From Erysipelotrichaceae bacterium (lineage in GTDB: Bacteria; Bacillota_I; Bacilli_A; Erysipelotrichales; Erysipelotrichaceae): a stretch of 64,000 bases of DNA. This document shows positions 57,750-64,000 of the stretch, one piece after another. The notes beneath the pieces are model-generated. The model had not been told where the DNA came from, did not search any database, and worked only from the letters and a program-made list of their open reading frames with translations. The translations under genes were made by a program, and so were the position numbers. How positions within the stretch are numbered: position 1 is the first letter of the stretch; the number at the start of each line of letters is the position of its first letter. Where the stretch lies: positions 62,001-126,000 of the forward strand of contig JAFULQ010000005.1 in NCBI GenBank assembly GCA_017473265.1, given 5' to 3'.

Positions 57750-58570
57750 TTGTTAGAAGTACATCGGATAAAGAATACAATGAAGATGGTTACGGTTTTC
57801 GAGATGATGTAGTGTTTGTTATAGATGGCGCAACTGGATTGGGCGAAAATAACTATATGGGATATGGTGATGATGCCAAATGGTTTGTGGATGGAGTTTG
57901 CGAGTATTTACAAAAGTATTTGTCTTCTCAACCTATAGAAACTTGTTTATCGGAAGTGTGTTCTTTGTTGTATAGTGAATATGCGAAGATTGTAAAGGAT
58001 GTAAATTCATCTTCAATGCCTAGTAGTTGTATTTCGTTGTTTAGAGAGATTGATGATGAAATCGAATTCTTTGGTTTAGGTGATACGGTTGGAGTTTGTG
58101 AGTTTGTGGATGGAACATATGAAGTGTTGTTTGATCAACGACTTGTAGATTTGGATAATGTGGCAATTGATGAAATGGTTACTATTTCAAAAGAAAGAGG
58201 GATTTCTCCAATTGAAGCTCGTAAATATATTCAATCAACTTTGATTAAACATCGTTCTTTGGTAAATACGGAAGAAGGGTATTATTCTTTGGATGTAACA
58301 GGTAAAGGATTATCTAAAGCAATTAAACGTAGATGGAAAAAAGATGTAATCAAGCGTATTTGTTGTATGAGTGATGGTTTTTATGAAGTAATGGAATTTG
58401 GATTATATCAAGATATACCAAGTTTACTGGATGCGATTGAAGCTAATGTGGATGAAGTATTAGCGAACTTGTGTAAAGCACAAGATGATGATTCGTTGGG
58501 ATATAAAGTGCCACGTTTTAAATTGCGCGATGATATAACAGTTGTTTATACAAAACGAAAAGAAGCTTAA
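57734..58570 (+). CDS. PP2C-like serine/threonine phosphatase
   Basis: A 278-aa PP2C (PPM)-like protein. Metal-binding motifs can be traced: NEDGYGF (the usual EDxxG), VIDGATG, FFGLGDT, MSDGF (usually SDG) and RDDITVVY (usually DN/DDxT). Length fits a free catalytic domain with an insert. It shares a 16-nt overlap with the membrane protein gene upstream. No Hanks-type kinase is present in the window. It ends in a palindromic terminator shared with cysE. Confidence 0.82.
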   Translation: MFSNIIVRSTSDKEYNEDGYGFRDDVVFVIDGATGLGENNYMGYGDDAKWFVDGVCEYLQKYLSSQPIETCLSEVCSLLYSEYAKIVKDVNSSSMPSSCISLFREIDDEIEFFGLGDTVGVCEFVDGTYEVLFDQRLVDLDNVAIDEMVTISKERGISPIEARKYIQSTLIKHRSLVNTEEGYYSLDVTGKGLSKAIKRRWKKDVIKRICCMSDGFYEVMEFGLYQDIPSLLDAIEANVDEVLANLCKAQDDDSLGYKVPRFKLRDDITVVYTKRKEA

Positions 58571-58583
58571 GCTTCTTTTTTTG
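58557..58583. terminator. Shared bidirectional terminator embedded in both stop codons
   Basis: A perfect 22-nt palindrome at 58558-58579 forms a 9-bp stem with a TTAA loop and T-runs on both sides. The loop holds the stop codons of the PP2C-like gene (plus) and cysE (minus), whose 3' ends overlap by 4 nt. Confidence 0.9.
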
Positions 58584-59088
58584 ATGGAAAAATATTAGCT
58601 GGGATACCAACAGCAATATATTCTTCTGGGACATCTTTTAAAACAATGGCGTTGGCTCCAATTTTTGCATTTTTACCGATTGTGATATTACCAAGAATTT
58701 TAGCACCTGCTCCAATCATAACACCATCTTCTATTGTTGGATGACGCTTTCCTTTTTCACTAGTTCTTCCTCCTAAGGTTACTTGGTGAAAGATAGTAAC
58801 ATCGTTTTTAACAATTGTTGTTTCTCCTATAACGACTCCCATTCCATGGTCAATTACAAATCCTTTGCCAATTTGTGCTCCAGGATGGATTTCAATTCCT
58901 GTTAGCCATCTTGTGAATTGAGAGAATAGTCTAGCTAGAAAATATAATTTATGATTGTATAGAAAATGATTGAAGTAGTGTAGTAGTCGTGCATGGAAGC
59001 CTGGATATAATAATATAATTTCTAATAGGGATCGAGCGGCAGGGTCTATAGCTTTATAGCGTTTTAAATCGTATAGTATACTACGCAT
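58567..59088 (-). CDS. cysE: Serine O-acetyltransferase
   Basis: Acetylates serine for cysteine synthesis. The 173-aa protein has an N-terminal helical region and a left-handed beta-helix of hexapeptide repeats ([37 protein letters not shown]), with the catalytic His in DHGMG. The length matches the short EpsC-type enzymes. It overlaps cysK by 8 nt on the same strand and is convergent with the PP2C-like gene. Confidence 0.94.
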   Translation of the reverse strand: MRSILYDLKRYKAIDPAARSLLEIILLYPGFHARLLHYFNHFLYNHKLYFLARLFSQFTRWLTGIEIHPGAQIGKGFVIDHGMGVVIGETTIVKNDVTIFHQVTLGGRTSEKGKRHPTIEDGVMIGAGAKILGNITIGKNAKIGANAIVLKDVPEEYIAVGIPANIFPSKKEA

Positions 59089-59974
59089 CTTGTATCTCCG
59101 ATAGGTATTTTTCTAATCCATCTGGTGCTATAGTTACAATTTTTTTATTTTTGACTTCTTGTGCGATTTGTAATGCTATCGCAATATTTGCGCCGCTTGA
59201 TAATCCGATTAATATTCCATGTTCTTTTGCGAAATTGATAGCTGTTTCTAAGGCTAATTCATCAGATACAGTATAAACATCATCTAATAGTTTTGTGTCT
59301 AGTATTTGTGGTATAAAGTTTGCGCCAATACCTTGAATTTTATGTTTGCCTGCATGTCCTTGTGTTAATAATGGGCTCGATTTTGGTTCTATACCATAAA
59401 TAATGGTATCTTTATTGTGTTCTTTTAGTTTTCTAGCAATGCCTGTTATCGTGCCACCTGTACCAATAGCTGCTATAAAAATATCTGGAGTAACATCATT
59501 TAAAATTTCTTGTGCTGTTGAGTCATAGTGGGCATAAGCATTGGCTTCATTACTAAATTGTTGTAACGAAAGATAGTTTTCGTGTTGTTGAAGCTTTTCA
59601 TTCATATAATCCATAGAGCCTTGCATGCCTTTTGTGGCGTCTGTAAGGGTTAATTTGGCTCCGTAGGCTTTGATGAGTTGTCTTCTTTCTAAGCTCATAG
59701 AAGCAGGCATAACGATTTCTAGAGGGATTTTATAGGCTTGTGCTAGCATGGCTAGTGCGATGCCTGTATTACCACTTGTGGCTTCAATTAATACTGTATC
59801 TTTATTGATAATGCCTTTGTTTAAAGCATCTTTTAACATGTATAGTACTGCGCGATCTTTAATACTACCGGCAGGATTATATTTTTCTAATTTTACATAA
59901 ATTTCATTCGTGTTGTACTTGAATGAGAATAGGGGTGTTTGACCAATCATTTGGTCGATAGATTGAATAATCAT
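59081..59974 (-). CDS. cysK: Cysteine synthase (O-acetylserine sulfhydrylase)
   Basis: Uses pyridoxal phosphate to make cysteine from O-acetylserine and sulfide. The 297-aa protein has Lys39 in [10 protein letters not shown], the substrate loop [18 protein letters not shown] (phosphate cup) and SSGAN near the C-terminus. AAAGGAGG precedes ATG. It forms a cysK-cysE operon, and no T-box is visible upstream. Confidence 0.95.
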   Translation of the reverse strand: MIIQSIDQMIGQTPLFSFKYNTNEIYVKLEKYNPAGSIKDRAVLYMLKDALNKGIINKDTVLIEATSGNTGIALAMLAQAYKIPLEIVMPASMSLERRQLIKAYGAKLTLTDATKGMQGSMDYMNEKLQQHENYLSLQQFSNEANAYAHYDSTAQEILNDVTPDIFIAAIGTGGTITGIARKLKEHNKDTIIYGIEPKSSPLLTQGHAGKHKIQGIGANFIPQILDTKLLDDVYTVSDELALETAINFAKEHGILIGLSSGANIAIALQIAQEVKNKKIVTIAPDGLEKYLSEIQDA

Positions 59975-60036
59975 AATTCATCCTCCTTTGATACTCTAAT
60001 ATACAGTATATGTAGGTAGAATACAAATGATATGCA

Positions 60037-60066
60037 CAAAAAAAGCAACCCTTAAGGATTGCTTTA
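60037..60066 (-). terminator. Intrinsic terminator of rpsD
   Basis: AAAGCAA (60042-60048) pairs with TTGCTTT (60059-60065) with an inner CC/GG pair. On the minus strand it is followed by a T-run. Confidence 0.8.
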
Positions 60067-60075
60067 ATTAGATTA

Positions 60076-60678
60076 CTATCTGTTGTAGAATTCTACTACT
60101 AATGCTTCGTTGATTTCTTGGTTTAATTCAGAACGTTCTGGTAAACGAACGAATGTACCTTTTTTAGTTTCTTTATCGAAAGTAACGAATGCTGGTGTAT
60201 TTAAGTTAGCTTCTAAAGATTCAACGATAACTTTGTTGTTTTTAGATTTTTCTCTAACTTCAATAACATCACCTGGCTTACAAATGTAAGAAGGGATATC
60301 TACTTTGTGACCATTTACTAATAAATGACCGTGGTTAACTAATTGACGAGCTCCACGACGAGTTGTTGATAAACCCATACGGTAAGCTACGTTGTCTAAT
60401 CTTGATTCTAATAAGAATAAGAAGTTGTGACCTGTAACACCTTTCATTTTACCAGCTTTTTTGTATGTGTTATAGAATTGTTTTTCGTTAACACCATACA
60501 TGAAACGAATTCTTTGTTTTTCACGTTGTTGTAATCCGTAGTTGCTTAATTTAGCACGTTTTGTTGGCCCATGTTGACCTGGAGCGTAGTTACGCTTTGT
60601 TAGTTCTTCACCAGTTTCTAAAATTGAGAAACCTAAACGACGAGATTTCTTCCATACTGGTCCTGTAATTCTTGCCAT
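60076..60678 (-). CDS. rpsD: 30S ribosomal protein S4
   Basis: A 200-aa primary 16S rRNA-binding protein. [18 protein letters not shown] and [18 protein letters not shown] are typical, with an S4 domain at [20 protein letters not shown] and the C-terminus VVEFYNR. It is monocistronic with its own long leader and promoter, as in Bacillus. The N-terminus lacks the zinc-binding cysteines, as in the C-minus type. Confidence 0.97.
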   Translation of the reverse strand: MARITGPVWKKSRRLGFSILETGEELTKRNYAPGQHGPTKRAKLSNYGLQQREKQRIRFMYGVNEKQFYNTYKKAGKMKGVTGHNFLFLLESRLDNVAYRMGLSTTRRGARQLVNHGHLLVNGHKVDIPSYICKPGDVIEVREKSKNNKVIVESLEANLNTPAFVTFDKETKKGTFVRLPERSELNQEINEALVVEFYNR

Positions 60679-60855
60679 GTTTTCATCCTCCTTATAGTTT
60701 TATGGCTCATCATAAAACATACGAAGCACAAATTATCGTGATTGTGTGTTGATACTAAGGTGTTTTCCCTCGTTTGCAGCTAAGGTACTCTATTCACTAC
60801 GGTTTAACCGTTATCAACGCGGATAATCAGACTTTGTGTGCTGCACATTTTGACG
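60679..60855 (-). promoter_or_regulatory. rpsD leader, candidate S4 autoregulatory RNA
   Basis: A structured leader of about 175 nt separates the promoter from rpsD. On the minus strand it contains AACGGTTAAACCGT, which can form a local stem, and further partly complementary, more GC-rich segments ending before AAGGAGG. Bacillus rpsD has a leader to which S4 binds to repress translation. The location and size fit; the fold is not proven. Confidence 0.65.
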
Positions 60856-60862
60856 CTAATGT

Positions 60863-60891
60863 AATATATCATTTCTACTATTGTTTGTCAA
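60863..60891 (-). promoter_or_regulatory. Sigma A promoter of rpsD
   Basis: On the minus strand TTGACA (60891-60886), a 17-bp spacer and TATATT (60868-60863), with TGA just upstream of the -10, form a near-consensus promoter. Confidence 0.88.
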
Positions 60892-60996
60892 TAAAATATA
60901 TAGGATTTTTAAATGATTTTAATGTATTGAAATCGTTTGTTAATTAGTGAAAAAAATGGTTCAATGTGTTACTATATTACATATGAGGTGGTATCT

Positions 60997-62733
60997 ATGA
61001 GTTTGAATGAAGTAATTACAACGGTTCTTTCATCCGTATGGTTTTATATAGCAGTTGGTCTACTATTTTTAGTGATTATCTATGTAATTAGTCGTGGCAT
61101 GACAAAAAAGAAATTAATGAAAGAAATGCAACAAATGGAAGTGCGCTATACAGAGATGAAGACAATTCCGTTATTGTTTAAATTAAATAAAGCTACTGCT
61201 TTAGCAAGAATGAATCAAGAGGTTGCAAGTATTTTAGCAGAAAAAGACGCAGAATATGATAAAGTGCAATTAGATATTAAGGCTGTTGCGCAATTGTTAG
61301 CTGATACTGATGATTTAATTGAGATAGGTAAGTATTCTTTAGCTAAAAAGAACAATAAGGATCTTGTGGAATTATTGAGTAGTACAGAGAACAAAGTTAA
61401 AGAATTAAATTCTATCTTAGATGGTATTTTACAACAAGAAGTTCAACAAAGAGAACAAATCAATCTTCTTAAAGAAGAGTTTAGAAATATGAAGATTGAA
61501 TATACAAAGAATTCAAATCCTTTTATTTATTCATATGAAGCAATTGAAGAACGCTTCTTGGGTATTGAAAAGTTATTCTCTTCTTTTGAAGAATGTATGT
61601 ATGCATCAGAATTCCAAAAAGCGAATGATGTGAAAGCTGAAATTGAAGAAAAGTTAGGGTATTTGCATAAAATTTATCAAGAATTGCCTGATTTGTTAGT
61701 AATGGCACGTGGTGTTTTGCCTCGTACTGTGGATGAAGTGAGTAGCATGTATGCCCAATCTAAACAAAAAGGTGTATATTTGAAGCATTTGCAAATTGCG
61801 AAAAATATTGAATTTATTAATGATTCTATGAAGGCGGATTTGCATGCATTGAAGAATGCGGAAGTTGAAGGTATTGATGAGCATTTAAAAGAATGCCAAA
61901 AGCGTTTGCATCAATTGTTGCAACAAATTGAGAAAGAAAATAAGTCTTATGATGAATCTTTAAGTATGCGTAATTTAGCGTTTGCGGATATTGATAAAAT
62001 GGAAAGTAGTGTTTCTCGTATTCAAAAATTATATAACGATGTTTCTATGCGTTTTGGTTTTGAGAATATGGAAGATACAATTACTGGTTTATTAGAATCA
62101 TGTGATCAATTGAAGCAAGAAAGAGTTCGTATTGATGCATTAATCCAAGAAAACACAAGTTCTGCGACTTCTTGGTTAATTGCCTTGCGTGAATTACGTC
62201 AAAAAATTGATATTAGTTTTGCGGATGTGAAAGTGATTCAAGAAAAGTTAGAGCATGCTTGTCTTGATGAATCTCATGCGAAAACACAATTGATGAAATT
62301 ATATTTAATTATGAATGAAATGCAAGCACGTGTACGTAAGCATCGTTTGTTATCGATTTCTGAAAGTTATGAAGAAGATTTAAAGACTGCGTATGTATAT
62401 GTAGATTCTATTGAAAACTTATTAAAAGAGATTCCTTTGAATATTAGCTTGTTGAATAAAACTTTAACAGAAGCTATTGATTTTATTTATCGTTTCTATA
62501 ACAATGTGAATAAAATTTTGGGTTCTGCTACTATGGTAGAAGATGCGATCGTTGTAGGTAATCGTTGTCGTTCTACATATGGGGAAGTGGATATGGAATT
62601 AACTCGTGCAGAATTAGCATATCGTAATGGTGAATATACTAAAGCCTTAAGTGTTGCCTTTAAATCTCTTGAGAGTGTATATCCGAATTCTGCAGAAACT
62701 ATGATCAAAAATAGTGCGAAAAAGGAAGCGTAA
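60997..62733 (+). CDS. ezrA: Septation ring formation regulator EzrA
   Basis: EzrA is a membrane-anchored division protein that tunes FtsZ ring placement and links to PBPs. The 578-aa protein has one N-terminal membrane helix (about 13-33) and then long coiled-coil spectrin-like repeats. ATG 60997 follows GAGGTGG; an upstream in-frame start would add 20 residues. The order ezrA-nifZ-thiI and the divergent rpsD match Bacillus. Confidence 0.88.
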   Translation: MSLNEVITTVLSSVWFYIAVGLLFLVIIYVISRGMTKKKLMKEMQQMEVRYTEMKTIPLLFKLNKATALARMNQEVASILAEKDAEYDKVQLDIKAVAQLLADTDDLIEIGKYSLAKKNNKDLVELLSSTENKVKELNSILDGILQQEVQQREQINLLKEEFRNMKIEYTKNSNPFIYSYEAIEERFLGIEKLFSSFEECMYASEFQKANDVKAEIEEKLGYLHKIYQELPDLLVMARGVLPRTVDEVSSMYAQSKQKGVYLKHLQIAKNIEFINDSMKADLHALKNAEVEGIDEHLKECQKRLHQLLQQIEKENKSYDESLSMRNLAFADIDKMESSVSRIQKLYNDVSMRFGFENMEDTITGLLESCDQLKQERVRIDALIQENTSSATSWLIALRELRQKIDISFADVKVIQEKLEHACLDESHAKTQLMKLYLIMNEMQARVRKHRLLSISESYEEDLKTAYVYVDSIENLLKEIPLNISLLNKTLTEAIDFIYRFYNNVNKILGSATMVEDAIVVGNRCRSTYGEVDMELTRAELAYRNGEYTKALSVAFKSLESVYPNSAETMIKNSAKKEA

Positions 62734-62735
62734 AT

Positions 62736-63863
62736 ATGATTTATGTAGATTATGCAAGTACAACTCCAACAAGTGAAGATGTGTTGAAGAGTTATAATCA
62801 ATTATTAAATCGTTATTATGCAAATAGTGAGTCTTTACATTCTTTGGGTGTAGAGGTATATCAAACTATGGAAAAAAGCCGTCAACAAACGGCTTCTTTG
62901 TTAAAGGTAAAGCCTAATGAGGTTATCTTTACTTCTGGTGCTAGTGAAGCGAATTCTATGGCAATTAAGGGAATTTGTTTCCAATATCAAAGTAAGGGGA
63001 AACATATTATTACTTCTAGAATTGAGCATTCTAGTGTGTTAAATGCTTTTATGCAATTGGAAGAAGTATTTGGTTTTGAAGTAACGTATATAGATGTTGA
63101 TGAGCATGGGATTGTAAATATGGATCAATTACGTAATAGTTTGCGTAATGATACAATCTTGTGTTCGATTATGTATGTGAATAATGAGGTTGGAGCAATT
63201 CAACCGATTGATGAAATTAAGAAATTAATTCGAAAATATCCGAATTGTTTCTTGCATGTTGATTGTGTACAAGCATTGGGGAAATTGCCTATCGATTTAC
63301 AGGATATTGATTTGGCTACGATGTCTGCTCATAAAATATATGGGTTAAAGGGTAGTGGTATCTTAGTTAAAAAGCAACATATTTCTTTAGTACCATTAAT
63401 TAATGGTGGACAACAAGAAATGGGATTGCGTGGTGGTACTGCTAATGCATGCACACATATTATGTTTGCGAAAACATTACGTTTGGCTTTAGAACAACAA
63501 GTGTCTCGTTATCAATATGTTAAGAAATTGAATAATTTCTTGCGTGAAGAGTTAAGCAAAATTGATGGAGTTGTTTTAAATAGTTCATCAGAGGCATCAC
63601 CATTTATTTTAAGTTTTTCTTGTTTGCGTTTACCTAGTGAAGTGCATATGAATGCCTTGAATGATAAAGGTATTTTGGTGTCTGCGCAAAGTACTTGTGG
63701 TTCTAAATCACATGCGTATTCTTATGTTCTACAAGCTATGGGGATTAAGAATGAACGTTTACATGGGGTAATTCGTTTGAGTTTATCGCACTTGAATACG
63801 ATGGATGAAATGCGTACAATTGTAGAAGTTGTAAAGGAGAATGTTAAAAAATATGGAATATAG
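62736..63863 (+). CDS. nifZ: Cysteine desulfurase NifZ (IscS-like)
   Basis: Provides sulfur, through a persulfide, for ThiI in 4-thiouridine tRNA modification. The 375-aa PLP enzyme starts [11 protein letters not shown], has [22 protein letters not shown], the PLP-Lys motif [10 protein letters not shown] and a catalytic Cys in SAQSTCGSK. Its position directly before thiI is diagnostic. It starts 2 nt after ezrA. Confidence 0.93.
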   Translation: MIYVDYASTTPTSEDVLKSYNQLLNRYYANSESLHSLGVEVYQTMEKSRQQTASLLKVKPNEVIFTSGASEANSMAIKGICFQYQSKGKHIITSRIEHSSVLNAFMQLEEVFGFEVTYIDVDEHGIVNMDQLRNSLRNDTILCSIMYVNNEVGAIQPIDEIKKLIRKYPNCFLHVDCVQALGKLPIDLQDIDLATMSAHKIYGLKGSGILVKKQHISLVPLINGGQQEMGLRGGTANACTHIMFAKTLRLALEQQVSRYQYVKKLNNFLREELSKIDGVVLNSSSEASPFILSFSCLRLPSEVHMNALNDKGILVSAQSTCGSKSHAYSYVLQAMGIKNERLHGVIRLSLSHLNTMDEMRTIVEVVKENVKKYGI

Positions 63864-64000
63864 TTATGAATATATTTTAGTCCGTTTTGGTGAATTAAGT
63901 ACAAAAGGGAAGAATAAGAAAGATTTTATTAAACGTTTAACTGAAAATGTTAAAAATGCATTACATAATTTTAGTAAATTAGAATATAAGCGTACACATG
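63853..64000 (+). CDS. thiI: tRNA sulfurtransferase ThiI, N-terminal part (runs off the window)
   Basis: ThiI puts sulfur into U8 of tRNA and can feed thiamine synthesis. The first 49 codons are visible: [20 protein letters not shown], a near match to family N-termini before the THUMP domain. Start at ATG 63853 overlaps nifZ by 11 nt; AAGGAG is 13 nt upstream. ATG 63841 is in frame but lies too close to that site. The rest lies outside the window. Confidence 0.93.
   Translation, partial: MEYSYEYILVRFGELSTKGKNKKDFIKRLTENVKNALHNFSKLEYKRTH

Noticed and set aside
1-64000. CRISPR arrays, insertion sequences, prophage genes, rRNA or tRNA genes
   Set aside because: No regularly spaced repeats, transposase or integrase motifs, rRNA segments or convincing tRNA cloverleafs were seen.

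Overview
The window is 64 kb of AT-rich chromosome from a low-GC Gram-positive bacterium. Coding density is high, the code is standard (TGG for Trp, TGA as stop), and ribosome-binding sites are strong AGGAGG types. Many gene neighbourhoods match Bacillus in shortened form: rnjA/def, rsmD-coaD-ylbJ, rnhC/cvpA-mutS2-uvrC-gerE-murI-gerM-ysnB, rpsO-pnp, murC-ytxG-ytxH-ccpA-tyrS, ytgP-rsuA and rpsD/ezrA-nifZ-thiI. Gene content and style suggest an endospore-forming Firmicute, perhaps Erysipelotrichia or a relative. The taxon is inference; the sporulation set is visible: gerE, dpaA-dpaB, cse60, a ylbJ-like gene, a GerMN protein, a LolA-like YdcC/GerS protein and a CotJC-like manganese catalase.

Layout. 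1-2 kb: end of leuS, then a very AT-rich patch with two unknown genes and a possible gene remnant. 2-5.2 kb (minus strand): a metallophosphoesterase with a degenerate active site, RNase J and peptide deformylase. 5.4-8.7 kb: a SEDS protein, rsmD, coaD and a convergent ylbJ-like gene. 8.7-13.5 kb: MoxR-DUF58-membrane protein operon and the Nnr NAD(P)HX repair enzyme. 13.5-16.7 kb: Mn catalase (minus), an aspartokinase without ACT domains, a LolA-like protein and a MazF toxin with no visible antitoxin. 16.7-24.3 kb: rnhC, cvpA, mutS2, uvrC, gerE, a VanY-like pseudoenzyme and murI. 24.4-25.8 kb: a purine permease.

25.9-35.3 kb is the most distinctive region. It holds an ABC importer of the UgpB/UgpA/UgpE/UgpC type, interleaved with an alkaline-phosphatase-superfamily hydrolase and two tandem 5'-nucleotidase-like proteins without signal peptides, followed by a NIF3-family protein. 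It sits between murI and gerM, which are adjacent in Bacillus, so it looks like an inserted island. The predicted job is to import an intact phosphorylated compound and break it down in the cytoplasm; the substrate is not known.

35.3-49.1 kb: GerMN protein, YfcE-like phosphodiesterase, typA, a winged-helix-like unknown, hemW, rpsO with a leader, an FMN-binding-like lipoprotein, pnp, trmB, a lipoprotein, an acidic protein with two SPxYG motifs, murC, ytxG/ytxH-like genes and a probable ccpA. 49.1-56.7 kb: tyrosine T-box and tyrS, the dpaA-dpaB-dapA dipicolinate operon, a membrane protein, cse60, a DUF1540 gene of 49 codons, a lipoprotein, a SpoVB/MurJ-type flippase and a pseudouridine synthase. 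56.7-64 kb: a TPR-like membrane protein with a PP2C-like phosphatase, cysE-cysK (minus), rpsD with a long leader (minus), ezrA, nifZ and the start of thiI.

Several candidate sporulation genes share a CATAnnnT element 23-31 nt upstream of the start codon. It resembles the -10 box of the mother-cell sigma factors E and K and would tie the scattered genes into one regulon. Intrinsic terminators are abundant and often overlap stop codons.
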